From positions 124,001 to 188,000 of the forward strand of contig NZ_AWFH01000012.1 in NCBI RefSeq assembly GCF_000682715.1: a DNA stretch of 64,000 nt, read 5' to 3'. Source of the DNA: Hyphomonas atlantica corrig. Its GTDB lineage: Bacteria; Pseudomonadota; Alphaproteobacteria; Caulobacterales; Hyphomonadaceae. Positions 25,039-33,786 of this stretch are shown piece after piece. The notes under the pieces are model-generated. The model saw only the letters and a program-made list of their open reading frames with translations, was not told where the DNA came from and did not search any database. The stretch's first letter is position 1. Each line of letters opens with the position of its first letter. The position numbers and the translations under genes are program-made.

Positions 25039-25389
25039 CTAGCGTTGTCCCGCGTCAGCGACGAGGGTCACAGCTTGGCGCGCGAATGCAGGCGCGGTGC
25101 TGAGGCCGGAAACTTCCTGCTTGTTCAGGATTTTTTTCAGGGCAGCTTTCTTGATGTTCTTGGTGCAGGTGCGGTCAACATAAGGCTGGTTGGTGACCGG
25201 CGAACGTGCAGAACAGGCTTCCTTGGCTTGAGCCTCAATGGACTCGAGAACAACAGCGGCACCGGCTTCAGAGCCCAGCAGCGCTTTATCGTAGGCAATT
25301 TCTACAGTGATGGGTTTGCCTTCTGCAGTGGCTGCAGCAGGAGCGAGGGTTACAGCGGCCAGAAGTGCCGGAACGATGAACTTTTTCAT
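25039..25389 (-). CDS. UrcA family protein
   Basis: A 116-residue exported protein with a signal peptide (1-22, cut after ATA). The body matches the UrcA pattern found in Caulobacterales and relatives: VEIAYDKALLGSEAGAAVVL, then a cysteine in AKEAC and the conserved VDRTCTKNIKKAAL. The two cysteines probably form a disulfide in the periplasm. The family has no known function. It has its own strong terminator and sits divergent from the AMP nucleosidase gene. UrcA proteins are largely restricted to this branch, which supports the taxonomic inference. Confidence 0.85.
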   Translation of the reverse strand: MKKFIVPALLAAVTLAPAAATAEGKPITVEIAYDKALLGSEAGAAVVLESIEAQAKEACSARSPVTNQPYVDRTCTKNIKKAALKKILNKQEVSGLSTAPAFARQAVTLVADAGQR

Positions 25390-25693
25390 GTCTAAACTAC
25401 CTTAAGAGTTAGCGACGGCATGATTGCCGACAGGGAACTCCTCCCGCCCCACGCCACGCCATTTGTCTGTTCTCCCCGCAGTGACGCCGAAGCGTCATGG
25501 CCTTTCCGCGCGGGACTGACGTGTCATGTTGCGCTGCAACAAAAGCGCATGTTTGCGCATGGCTCAACAAAAAGGTGCACAGCAGAAAGTCATAGCTGCC
25601 TTGCACCTCAAAATGCGCGAAGGCTGAGCTTTGGCTGCCTATTTGTTTGTCACATACAGCGCTCGGAGGCCTGCAGATTGACAGAAAGTCGCA
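25390..25693. other. 304-base spacer between urcA-family gene and amn
   Basis: No gene is seen here. A small hairpin TGACGC-CGAA-GCGTCA lies at 25482-25497. GGAGG at 25664 sits before an out-of-frame TTG and does not serve amn. The region should hold promoters for both divergent genes, but no clear -35/-10 pair stood out. Confidence 0.4.
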
Positions 25694-27163
25694 ATGCAGC
25701 CATTTGGTGTCATGTCGAAATTGAACACACCAGATCAAGTTATTGACGCGCTCGAGAAACTCTATTCCGACGCTGTCTCCGCTTTGTCGTCCGCGCTGGA
25801 CATCTTCCTTCATTCGGGAACGCCGCCATCTGCTGATTTGAGGGCGTCGGGCGCTTTCTGCTATCCGCAGATTCGCCTCGTCTACAATCCGGAAGGCCCT
25901 CCGCCGCCGATATCACGCGCCTTCGGGAAAATGTCGGAGGCCGGCACCTATGTGTCTACGATCACCCGGCCGGACTTCTTCCGTGGTTACCTGATGGAGC
26001 AGTTGTCACTGCTGATGCGGGACTATGACATCGATGTGTTCGTCGAGCAGTCGGATTCCGAAATTCCCTATGCCTATGTGTGGGATCAGGGGCAGGCGAG
26101 CGGGCTGGAAGAGATTTCCCCGGCTGAATTGGCGCGCCATTTCCCAAGCCCGAATCTTGCCGATATTGGTGACGAGGTTGCCGATGGGGAATTGTACGAG
26201 CCATACGAAACGCACCCGCTTGCCTTGTTCGATGCGCAGCGCGTGGATTTTTCCCTGAAGCGCCTTCAACATTATTGTGGAACGCCGGTTGAGCATTTCC
26301 AGCATTATGTGCTGTTCACGAACTATCACCGCTATGTTGATGCGTTCTGTGACTGGGCGTTGCAGAAGCTTGGCGACGATAACCACTATACATCCCTGTC
26401 CGTTCCTGGCGGCCTTGAGATATCCGAGCCCACGGATACGTCGCGCGCTGAGATTGATGCTTCACCCTGGCGCCGGTTCCAGATGCCAGCCTATCATCTG
26501 CGCGCGCCAAATGGTGGCGGCATCACATTGGTCAACATTGGCGTCGGTCCCTCCAACGCCAAGACGATCACTGACCATTTGGCGGTGTTGCGTCCGGAAG
26601 TCTGGCTGATGGTCGGCCATTGTGGTGGCTTGCGACACAGTCAGGCGATCGGGGACTATGTGCTCGCCCACGCCTATCTGCGCGAAGATCATGTGCTGGA
26701 CGCCGTCCTGCCGCCGGAAATTCCTGTTCCGCCAATTGCGGAAGTTCAGGTGGCCCTGCAACAGGCTGCGGCGAGCGTAACCGGGGAAGATGAAAAGCAA
26801 CTGAAACGCCGCTTGCGGACGGGAACCGTGGTGACGACAGATGACCGGAACTGGGAGTTGCGCTTTTCTGCGTCGGCGCGTCGGTTCAACAAGTCCCGCG
26901 CGATCGCGATCGACATGGAAAGTGCGACTATTGCCGCAAATGGCTTCCGTCTTCGCGTTCCCTACGGCGTGTTGCTATGCGTGTCAGACAAGCCGCTGCA
27001 CGGTGAAATCAAACTACCTGGCGCAGCGAACCGCTTCTATGAGCGAGCAATCGGGGAACATATCCGTATTGGCATAGAAACGCTGGAGCGCCTTTCCGCC
27101 GACAAGGGCGCGAAACTGCACAGCCGGAAATTGCGTGCGTTTGACGAACCGCCTTTCCGCTAG
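25694..27163 (+). CDS. amn: AMP nucleosidase
   Basis: A 489-residue enzyme, close to the 484 of E. coli Amn, that hydrolyses AMP to adenine and ribose 5-phosphate and so lowers the AMP pool. The N-terminal regulatory domain contains YPQIRLVYNP and the C-terminal half is a nucleoside phosphorylase-like domain (TLVNIGVGPSNAKTITDHLA; MVGHCGGLRHSQ; IDMESATIAANG, where the Glu contacts ribose). The ATG at 25694 is used; a second ATG at 25712 (MSKLNTPDQV) is equally possible because neither has a good ribosome site. It is monocistronic. Confidence 0.93.
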   Translation: MQPFGVMSKLNTPDQVIDALEKLYSDAVSALSSALDIFLHSGTPPSADLRASGAFCYPQIRLVYNPEGPPPPISRAFGKMSEAGTYVSTITRPDFFRGYLMEQLSLLMRDYDIDVFVEQSDSEIPYAYVWDQGQASGLEEISPAELARHFPSPNLADIGDEVADGELYEPYETHPLALFDAQRVDFSLKRLQHYCGTPVEHFQHYVLFTNYHRYVDAFCDWALQKLGDDNHYTSLSVPGGLEISEPTDTSRAEIDASPWRRFQMPAYHLRAPNGGGITLVNIGVGPSNAKTITDHLAVLRPEVWLMVGHCGGLRHSQAIGDYVLAHAYLREDHVLDAVLPPEIPVPPIAEVQVALQQAAASVTGEDEKQLKRRLRTGTVVTTDDRNWELRFSASARRFNKSRAIAIDMESATIAANGFRLRVPYGVLLCVSDKPLHGEIKLPGAANRFYERAIGEHIRIGIETLERLSADKGAKLHSRKLRAFDEPPFR

Positions 27164-27171
27164 TTGAACGG

Positions 27172-27223
27172 AAAAAGGCGCAGGTACACGGCTGAGCCGG
27201 TATCCTGCGCCTTCGCCCTGGCT
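27172..27223 (-). terminator. Terminator of the SYLF-domain gene
   Basis: AAGGCGCAGG (27175-27184) pairs with CCTGCGCCTT (27214-27223), with an inner GGCT/AGCC pair. On the minus strand TTTTT follows. It may also stop amn transcripts from the other side, but lacks a T tract in that direction. Confidence 0.8.
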
Positions 27224-27241
27224 CACCTGAGCCTTAGCCGT

Positions 27242-27802
27242 TTAATGCAGCTTCGTGATCTTCGTGCCTTCAATGCTGATACCAGCCATCAGGCCCTTCT
27301 GGTCAAACACGAACGCATAAGCGTCTTCTTTCAGTGTAGAGGTCGACAGGTTTTCTGCAACTCCGGCATTCACCAGAACAACAGTCGGCCCGACGCCGAT
27401 CTCCCAGCCATCGGATTCTTCAAGATATTCGACCGCATCGTCGTTCATCAGGAATACCGCATAACCGTATGATTGCGCGCCTGCCTGCAGGCCCCATGAG
27501 CCTGTGAAGGAGCTATAATAGTCGACAGTTGATCCGGCGCGGATCAGCTCACCCTCACCGTAGGCGCCGCCGAGGCCAAGGCCTGCCTTCACCATTGATG
27601 GGAAGACGAGAACGGCGCGGGATTGGCCATTGATGGCGCGTGCCGCAGAGTTCTCGCTGATCAGCTTGTTGAGAGCCGCGCGACTCCCGGCGTCGATTTG
27701 TGCCCGGTCCACTTCGTCAGGGAGCGATGAGCAGGCACTCAGGCCAAATGCGGAACTGGCGGCAAAGCAACCAGCCAGCAGGGCAAAACGAAACGTCTTC
27801 AT
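27242..27802 (-). CDS. SYLF (YSC84-like) domain lipoprotein
   Basis: A 186-residue lipoprotein (lipobox LSAC, Cys24) with one SYLF domain: RAVLVFPSMVKAGLGLGGAY, then GSTVDYYSSFTGSWGLQAGA, then LMNDDAVEYL. In eukaryotes SYLF domains bind phosphoinositides; bacterial versions are periplasmic or outer-membrane lipoproteins of unclear role, often stress induced. A GGAACC element with a suitably spaced AGTT lies upstream, resembling an EcfG general-stress promoter. Together with the neighbouring SDR gene it suggests a stress-response cluster. Confidence 0.85.
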   Translation of the reverse strand: MKTFRFALLAGCFAASSAFGLSACSSLPDEVDRAQIDAGSRAALNKLISENSAARAINGQSRAVLVFPSMVKAGLGLGGAYGEGELIRAGSTVDYYSSFTGSWGLQAGAQSYGYAVFLMNDDAVEYLEESDGWEIGVGPTVVLVNAGVAENLSTSTLKEDAYAFVFDQKGLMAGISIEGTKITKLH

Positions 27803-27832
27803 GATCGGACTCCTTTACGATCCAGGTCACAT

Positions 27833-27858
27833 AACTGTGGTAGGGCGGGGATGGTTCC
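27833..27858 (-). promoter_or_regulatory. EcfG-like promoter of the SYLF gene
   Basis: On the minus strand GGAAC (27858-27854) is separated by 17 bases from AGTT (27836-27833). The EcfG consensus is GGAAC-N16/17-CGTT, so only one base departs from it. It lies 31 bases from the start codon. Confidence 0.4.
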
Positions 27859-27900
27859 CGAACGCGGCGCGCTTGGCGGGCGTGTCGCGCGGTGTCGGAA

Positions 27901-28806
27901 TCAGCTGATTGGTTTGCCTCCGGTAACGCCGATGATTTCACCGCTTATATAGCTGGATTCCTGCGACGCCAGAAACACAAAAGTGGGGGCCAGTTCGGCG
28001 GGTTGGCCGGGTCGGCCCATCGGCGTTGCCTTGCCGAACTCCTGAACTTTTTCCTGCGTTTGGCCCCCGGAAGGTTGAAGTGGCGTCCAGAACGGTCCTG
28101 GCGCGACGCCATTGACCCGGATGCCCTTTTCGATGGCGCCTTGGGCAATTGCTTCAGTGAAGCCCCTGATCGCGAATTTTGTCGTCGCATAATCGAGCAG
28201 ATATGGCGCGGGACTGAAACCCTGATTTGAAGTGACGTTTATGATCGCAGCGCCTGGCGGCATCAGGGGCAATGCAGCCTTTGTCAGCCAGAACAGTGCG
28301 TACACATTCGTCTTCATCGTTTCATCGAATTGCGCGTCTGTGATGTCTTCAATGCCGGGTTGGCGCACCTGCTTGCCGGCATTGGTCACCAGAATGTCCA
28401 GTCCGCCCAGTTTCGCTTGAGCGTCCTTCACCAGTTTCTGGCAGAAGCTCTTGTCCGTGAGGTTTCCCGGAATTGTATGGACGGTGTGGCCTTCCTTTTT
28501 CAGCAGTTCGACCAGCCACTGCGCGTCTCTCTCTTCTTCAGGCAAGTAATTGATGCAGATTTCTGCACCCTCTCTCGCATAGGCGATCGTAACCGCGCGT
28601 CCGATGCCGGAATCCCCGCCAGTTATTAGAGCCTTACGACCTTTCAGGCGACCAAAGCCCTGATAGCTGGCTTCGCCATGGTCTGCCTTGGGGTCCATCT
28701 TGTGATCGAAGCCGGGTTTGTCCTGCGGCTGTTTCGGGAAGGGGGGCTTGGGGTATTGCGTCCGCGGATCGCGCATGGCGTACTGGTTTTCAACTGTGTC
28801 TGACAT
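27901..28806 (-). CDS. SDR-family oxidoreductase (YghA/glucose-dehydrogenase-like)
   Basis: A 301-residue short-chain dehydrogenase. An N-terminal extension of about 55 residues rich in Pro and Lys precedes the NAD(P) site TGGDSGIGRA. NAG is in VTNAGKQ, and the catalytic Tyr and Lys are in YATTKFA, with Ser in NVTSNQG. This long form is the YghA/YhdF group, often induced by general stress and acting on small aldehydes or sugars. An EcfG-like element lies upstream. It is divergent from the MscS gene. Confidence 0.88.
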   Translation of the reverse strand: MSDTVENQYAMRDPRTQYPKPPFPKQPQDKPGFDHKMDPKADHGEASYQGFGRLKGRKALITGGDSGIGRAVTIAYAREGAEICINYLPEEERDAQWLVELLKKEGHTVHTIPGNLTDKSFCQKLVKDAQAKLGGLDILVTNAGKQVRQPGIEDITDAQFDETMKTNVYALFWLTKAALPLMPPGAAIINVTSNQGFSPAPYLLDYATTKFAIRGFTEAIAQGAIEKGIRVNGVAPGPFWTPLQPSGGQTQEKVQEFGKATPMGRPGQPAELAPTFVFLASQESSYISGEIIGVTGGKPIS

Positions 28807-28837
28807 GGTGGCCTCGTAAGTGGGTGACTAGCCAAAC

Positions 28838-28862
28838 AACAGTCCCGAACGCCGAGGGTTCC
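28838..28862 (-). promoter_or_regulatory. EcfG-like promoter of the SDR gene
   Basis: On the minus strand GGAAC (28862-28858), 16 bases, then TGTT (28841-28838), one base from GGAAC-N16-CGTT. Both this and the SYLF gene element carry the extended GGAACC. Confidence 0.4.
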
Positions 28863-29004
28863 CGACAGTGTCGAACCTGAGCGGCGACCTGGGACAGGGA
28901 TCCGGAATGATCGGGTGAACCTGAACTGAACAAACGGGCCTGTCGGCGTTCAGGCGTGGTCTGGCTTACGATTTTGTAACGCAAACCAAAGAGGGGGCTG
29001 ATCC

Positions 29005-29829
29005 ATGACAGACTGGGTCGAACAGATAGATATCAACCAATACCTGCCGGGCGCACTGGCCTGGGCAACCAACATATTGCTGGCAATCGTAATCCTGATC
29101 GTCGGATTCTGGATCGCCGGGCGGATCGGGAAAAGCATCCGCAACATGGGCGAGCGGAATGCGCGCCTTGATGACACCCTGTTCCGGTTTCTCGGCAGCG
29201 TCGCCAAATATGTGATTTTGGCGTTCGTCATCATCGCGGTGCTCAACCGGTTCGGTGTTGAAACGACGTCAATCGTCGCCTTGCTGGGTGCCGCCGGTCT
29301 GGCGGTGGGTCTTGCGCTTCAGGGAGCAATGTCAAATCTGGCGGCTGGCGTGATGCTAATGGTGTTCCGACCCTACCGTGTGGGCGAATTCATCGATGCG
29401 GCGGGCAAGTTCGGGAAGGTAGAGGAAATAACGCTGTTCACCACTGTGCTTCAGACGTTCGACAATCAGCAGATCATCATTCCCAACAGTCAGATCTGGG
29501 GCGATCAGATCATCAATCATAGCCACCATCCCGTGCGCGGCGTGGATATGCATTTCGGCGTCGCCTATGGCGAGGACATCGACAAGGCACGTGCAACCAT
29601 CGAAAAGGTTCTGGCTGATCATCCGCATGTTCTCAAAGATCCGGCTCCATTTGTGGAGGTTGAGACCCTGAACGACAGTTCGGTGGATTTCCTGGTGCGT
29701 CCGTTCTGCGATGGCGCGCACTATTTCGATGTGCGTTATTCGCTGCCGGAGCAGGTGAAGAAGGCACTGGATGCAGCTGGTATCGAGATTCCGTTCCCGC
29801 ACCGCAAGGTGATTGTGGTCAACGAATAG
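29005..29829 (+). CDS. Small-conductance mechanosensitive channel (MscS family)
   Basis: A 274-residue channel, close to the 286 of E. coli MscS. Three membrane helices are visible (about 16-38, 61-83 and 88-112), the third being the Gly/Ala-rich pore helix AAGLAVGLALQGAMSNLAAG. The beta domain follows (YRVGEFIDAAGKFGKVEEI; NSQIWGDQIINHS) and then the cytoplasmic alpha/beta cage. It opens on membrane tension to release solutes during osmotic downshock. It is divergent from the SDR gene; a weak hairpin follows the stop. Confidence 0.93.
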   Translation: MTDWVEQIDINQYLPGALAWATNILLAIVILIVGFWIAGRIGKSIRNMGERNARLDDTLFRFLGSVAKYVILAFVIIAVLNRFGVETTSIVALLGAAGLAVGLALQGAMSNLAAGVMLMVFRPYRVGEFIDAAGKFGKVEEITLFTTVLQTFDNQQIIIPNSQIWGDQIINHSHHPVRGVDMHFGVAYGEDIDKARATIEKVLADHPHVLKDPAPFVEVETLNDSSVDFLVRPFCDGAHYFDVRYSLPEQVKKALDAAGIEIPFPHRKVIVVNE

Positions 29830-29841
29830 GCCGAGACTGTC

Positions 29842-29867
29842 TGGGGGAGGTCACAAAACCTTCCCCA
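29842..29867 (+). terminator. Weak hairpin after the MscS gene
   Basis: TGGGGGAGGT (29842-29851) pairs with ACCTTCCCCA (29858-29867) with one G-U pair and a 6-base loop. No T tract follows. Confidence 0.35.
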
Positions 29868-29911
29868 ACGCTCATCTGGACGCGGGCGCGCATGCGGGCT
29901 AGGTCGCCAGC

Positions 29912-30691
29912 ATGACAGACAGAATCTATTCGCTTCAGGGCGTTCGCAATTTTCGTGATTTTGGCGGGTATAAATCCCGTTATGGCGGCCAGATCAAACG
30001 GGGGCGCTTGTTCCGGTCCGGCCATTATGCCGAGGCGACCGAGGATGATCTGAAAGCGCTGGGCGCCCTGGACATCCACCTGCAGGCCGATCTTCGCCGC
30101 CCTGATGAGCGCGAACGCAATGTCGCTCGCTGGTCTGCCCCGAACACGCTGACCCATGATGGCGGGCGTGAGCATGAAGCGCCACATGCGCAATTCCTGA
30201 AAAAGGTCGAGGCTGACGCCCAGAAGGCCGATGACTGGATGAACGACTATTATGCGCTCGCGCCGTTCAAGGCACATCATGCGGAATTGTTTTCCAGCTG
30301 GTTTGAGCATCTCGCTGGACTGGAAGGACAAGCCGCAGGGCTTGTGAACTGCGCCGCTGGCAAGGACCGCACCGGCATTCTCTGCGCCTTGACGCATCAC
30401 GTGCTAGGCGTCGAAGAGGCAGATTTGCGGGCCGACTATGAGCTGACCAATACGGCGGTGAATGTCGATGAATTCCTGCCCCAGGCTGCTGCTTTCTTTA
30501 ATGAGCAGGTCGGCAAGGTTTATGAGCCTGAAGTGTTTCGCCCCTTCCTCGGTGTTCGGCTGCGTTACCTCGATACGGCCTTCAACGTCATTCATGACAA
30601 GCATGGCACTGTTGACGCCTATCTGGCGGAAGTTCTGGGCGTGGATGACGCGGCTCAAGAACAGCTTCGGGCGCATCTGTTGGAAGCGTGA
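29912..30691 (+). CDS. Tyrosine/phosphoinositide phosphatase-like protein
   Basis: A 259-residue protein of the bacterial Tyr phosphatase-3 group. RNFRDFGGY (12-20) and FRSGHYAEAT are the N-terminal signatures, and the P-loop NCAAGKDRTG (146-155) supplies the nucleophile Cys147 and Arg153. The usual His before the Cys is Asn here. The K in the loop is typical of lipid-like dual-specificity phosphatases of the MptpB/LipA type. It is probably cytoplasmic. It stands just before dnaX with no sign of coupling. Confidence 0.85.
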   Translation: MTDRIYSLQGVRNFRDFGGYKSRYGGQIKRGRLFRSGHYAEATEDDLKALGALDIHLQADLRRPDERERNVARWSAPNTLTHDGGREHEAPHAQFLKKVEADAQKADDWMNDYYALAPFKAHHAELFSSWFEHLAGLEGQAAGLVNCAAGKDRTGILCALTHHVLGVEEADLRADYELTNTAVNVDEFLPQAAAFFNEQVGKVYEPEVFRPFLGVRLRYLDTAFNVIHDKHGTVDAYLAEVLGVDDAAQEQLRAHLLEA

Positions 30692-30763
30692 GCCGCGCCT
30701 TCCACTTTATTCGACACTCGCCCCATTGCCGCAGCGCCCTGAGACTCGTTAAAGTCGCGCCCG

Positions 30764-32443
30764 ATGAGCGATTCCGAACTCCCCGAAGAACGCGACGACC
30801 AGACCTTCTCCATGTTCGGGGAGGATGAGGCTCCGAAATCGGAGGCTTATCAGGTCCTTGCGCGTAAATACCGGCCACGCCGGTTCGAGGATCTGATCGG
30901 ACAGGAGGCGATGGTTCGTACGCTCTCCAATGCGTTCGAGACGGGCCGCGTGGCGCATGCGTTCATGTTGACCGGTGTGCGCGGCGTCGGGAAGACCACG
31001 ACGGCGCGCCTTCTGGCCCGCGCGCTCAACTATCAATCCGATGATCATGATGGGCCGTCCATCCGTCTCGACCCGAAGGGCGAGCATTGCGACGCCATCA
31101 TGGCGAGCCGGCATCCGGATGTGCTGGAGCTGGACGCAGCCAGTCGCACGGGTGTTGCCGATATGCGCGACCTGCTGGATGGGGCGCGATATGCGCCGGT
31201 ATCGGCCCGCCACAAGGTCTACATCATTGACGAAGTTCATATGCTTTCGACGGCGGCGTTCAACGCGCTGCTTAAGACTCTGGAAGAACCGCCACCGCAT
31301 GTGAAGTTCATTTTTGCGACCACAGAAATTCGCAAGGTTCCGATCACGGTTCTGTCGCGGTGTCAGCGGTTTGACCTGAAACGGCTTGATGCGGTGAATC
31401 TCGCAGCACATTTGGGGCGTGTCGCCGCAAATGAGGGAGCGAAAGTTTCAGAGGAGGGCCTCGCGCTGATCGCGCGCGCAGCGGAGGGCTCTGTGCGCGA
31501 CGGGCTCTCCATTCTGGACCAAGCCATCGTCCAGACGATGGATGGTGAGGAAGTCACCGGAGCCGCAGTGCGGGATATGCTGGGGCTTGGCGATCGTGCG
31601 CGTCTTCTGGATGCATTCGAGAAGGCGATTTCCGGCAACGCGCCGGAAGCGCTGGCCGAAGTAAAAGACCAGATCCATGCCGGCGCGGACCCTGCCGTGA
31701 TCCTGAAAGACCTTATGGATGTATGCGCGGATGTGTCCGTCGCGCAGGCGACCGGTGGCGAATTCCAGTCTGCCGGGCCCGCTGAATGGACGGAACGCAC
31801 GCTCGCCATGGCGCAGAAGCTGACCGCCGCTCAGGCGTCGCGTTATTGGCAGATACTTTTGTCTGGGTTCAATGATCTTCAAACTGCGCCTGATACGGCG
31901 ACGGCGTTGAACATGATTATCCTGCGTCTCGCAGCCGCTGCAAACCTTCCGTCTCCGGAAGAGGCGGCGCGCATGATTGCCGAAAAAGGCGGTGCGCCGG
32001 GAAAGCCTGAACAACACGGTATGGCCCCGTCTTCCGCCGGCGGGCTGGAGAGCTTTGCCCAGATCGTCGCCTATCTCGGCGAGCATCGAGAAGTGAATCT
32101 GCAGGTCGAACTTGAGCGATACGTGCGCCCTGGGCCGGTGCGGTATGGCTATTTCTCGTGCGAGCTGGAAGAGCAGGCGCCGAATGATCTTCTGGCGCGC
32201 CTGAAAGCCTTTCTGGAGAGAGATACAGGCGATGACTGGGTGGTCGAGCAGATCCGTACGGACGCGGAAACCATGCGCCAGACCGAGATCCGAACCCGGG
32301 AAGAGCTATTTGCCGCTGCCGCCAGTCATCCCGCTGTCGCAGACGCCTTGAAGAGTATCCCCGGTATAACCATTGTTGATGTGACAGAGCCGCCGACGAG
32401 CGATGGCAATGTCATCGATTTGAACTCCAGACGAACGGCCTGA
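30764..32443 (+). CDS. dnaX: DNA polymerase III subunit gamma/tau
   Basis: A 559-residue clamp-loader ATPase. The AAA+ module shows GVRGVGKTTTARLLAR (Walker A), the DEVH of IIDEVHMLS (Walker B) and LSRCQRFD (sensor region). It loads the beta clamp and links the two polymerases at the fork. In E. coli the first domain carries a four-Cys zinc module; here the equivalent stretch (ALNYQSDDHDGPS to GEHCDAIM) keeps a single Cys. The tau-specific C-terminal domain is present, with no obvious slippery site for gamma. ybaB follows 16 bases after the stop. Confidence 0.95.
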   Translation: MSDSELPEERDDQTFSMFGEDEAPKSEAYQVLARKYRPRRFEDLIGQEAMVRTLSNAFETGRVAHAFMLTGVRGVGKTTTARLLARALNYQSDDHDGPSIRLDPKGEHCDAIMASRHPDVLELDAASRTGVADMRDLLDGARYAPVSARHKVYIIDEVHMLSTAAFNALLKTLEEPPPHVKFIFATTEIRKVPITVLSRCQRFDLKRLDAVNLAAHLGRVAANEGAKVSEEGLALIARAAEGSVRDGLSILDQAIVQTMDGEEVTGAAVRDMLGLGDRARLLDAFEKAISGNAPEALAEVKDQIHAGADPAVILKDLMDVCADVSVAQATGGEFQSAGPAEWTERTLAMAQKLTAAQASRYWQILLSGFNDLQTAPDTATALNMIILRLAAAANLPSPEEAARMIAEKGGAPGKPEQHGMAPSSAGGLESFAQIVAYLGEHREVNLQVELERYVRPGPVRYGYFSCELEEQAPNDLLARLKAFLERDTGDDWVVEQIRTDAETMRQTEIRTREELFAAAASHPAVADALKSIPGITIVDVTEPPTSDGNVIDLNSRRTA

Positions 32444-32459
32444 AGGAGGCCCGCTTCCC

Positions 32460-32786
32460 ATGAAAGACCTTGGCAAGATCATGCAACAGGCCCAGCAGAT
32501 GCAGGCCAAGATGCAGGAAGCGCAGGAGAAGATCGAGGCGACCGAGGCCGAAGGCGTCGCGGGGGCAGGCCTTGTCTCGGTTCGCCTCAAAGGCAAGGGG
32601 GATATGGTAAGTGTAAAGATCGACCCATCGCTCATGTCTGATGATGCCGAGATCGTTGAAGACCTCATCAAGGCTGCTCATTCCGATGCTCGCAAGCGTC
32701 TGGATGAAGCGATGGAGAAGGCGATGAAGGAAGCAACTCAGGGCCTGGGCGGCGGCATGCTGCCAGGGTTCAAGATGCCGTTCTAA
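32460..32786 (+). CDS. ybaB: Nucleoid-associated protein YbaB/EbfC
   Basis: A 108-residue DNA-binding dimer: LGKIMQQAQQMQAKMQEAQE is the N-terminal helix, followed by the central beta-sheet (GLVSVRLKGKGDMVSVKID) and a C-terminal helix with GLGGGMLPGF. GGAGG lies 9 bases before the ATG. It is co-transcribed with dnaX, as in most bacteria, but the usual third gene recR does not follow; a minus-strand glycosyltransferase gene ends 7 bases later. Confidence 0.95.
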   Translation: MKDLGKIMQQAQQMQAKMQEAQEKIEATEAEGVAGAGLVSVRLKGKGDMVSVKIDPSLMSDDAEIVEDLIKAAHSDARKRLDEAMEKAMKEATQGLGGGMLPGFKMPF

Positions 32787-32792
32787 GCCAGT

Positions 32793-33683
32793 CTAGTACA
32801 GTTCAGGTTCGGCAGTTCTAAACGCCGAAGCCATCCATCCGCGATGGAAAGCGGCGCGCATTGTCCAGTAATTTCGTTTTTGCTCTGACCATGCATGCAG
32901 CACGGCCATTCCGTAGCAGAAGCCCACTTTTGCCGCCGAAGAAAGGACGGTCAAAGTGAGTGTCACCGGGTTGCGCGTTTTCAGATAGTGATAGCCAAAA
33001 CTCATGCCGGAGCGAAACTTTCGTTGGCGAATCCACTCTGCATTCAGCCGCTTCGGGTCCACTGCTTCATGGACGATCGCAGCTTCACTGATCCCGAATT
33101 TGGCGCCTGAATACCATAGGCGGAAAAAGAACTCGGTATCTTCTCCGCCCGTTTTCCCCTTTTCCAAAAGGAAGCGCTGCCCTTTTACGAGTGAGGAGCT
33201 GGCACGCATCAGCGCGTTGCATGTGTGGCCCGTTTGAACGACACCAGCTCTCCGTACGGGAATGTTTGAGTGATAGTCCTGTTCGCGCATCCAGTCTGGA
33301 GCATTGTCAGGATACACCGCATAGGCCGGACCAAACACTGCGTCCAGTTCACGTGTCTTGGCCATCTGGAGCAAAGAAGCGAGCCAGTCTGGATCTGCGA
33401 CTTCATCATCGTCGATAAAGGCGATCCATTCTGCCGTCGCAGCATCCAACCCGGCATTCCGGGCAAGGGAGATGTTATTTGCTGGCGCATGTATGTACGT
33501 CACGGGAACGGCAAGCGTCTTGGCAATTGCCTCGACGCGGTCTTTTGCGCTTGGTGTCTCATCGTTGTCGATCACGATGACCCGGTGTGAAGTACCTTTC
33601 GGCAAGTTCTGCAGATCCAGCGATCGCAATGTGTCTTCGATGGATGGTCTGCGATAGGTGCAGACGCAAATGTCGATCGTCAC
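32793..33683 (-). CDS. Glycosyltransferase family 2 protein
   Basis: A protein of about 296 residues from a GTG at 33683 with GAGG 8 bases upstream; an ATG at 33755 would add 24 residues without a ribosome site. It begins TIDICVCTYRRPS, the nucleotide-sugar binding start of GT-A enzymes. AEWIAFIDDDEV carries the metal-binding aspartates and GGEDTEFFFRLW the catalytic-base region (ED). The C-terminal part has one or two hydrophobic segments. It probably transfers a sugar to a cell-surface glycan; donor and acceptor are unknown. It converges with ybaB. Confidence 0.85.
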   Translation of the reverse strand: MTIDICVCTYRRPSIEDTLRSLDLQNLPKGTSHRVIVIDNDETPSAKDRVEAIAKTLAVPVTYIHAPANNISLARNAGLDAATAEWIAFIDDDEVADPDWLASLLQMAKTRELDAVFGPAYAVYPDNAPDWMREQDYHSNIPVRRAGVVQTGHTCNALMRASSSLVKGQRFLLEKGKTGGEDTEFFFRLWYSGAKFGISEAAIVHEAVDPKRLNAEWIRQRKFRSGMSFGYHYLKTRNPVTLTLTVLSSAAKVGFCYGMAVLHAWSEQKRNYWTMRAAFHRGWMASAFRTAEPELY

Positions 33684-33786
33684 TTTGGCGACCTCGTTCC
33701 AGAGTTCTTGCGAGTAAAACATGCTGGTTGTAGTTGCCAGCAAATCCTGTGCCATGATTTAGCGAATCCGCGCCTGGATTACAGTC

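Noticed and set aside
28920-28990. EcfG promoter for the MscS gene
   Set aside because: TGAAC and CGTT are present in the spacer, but with 15 bases between and an imperfect -35; too weak to call.
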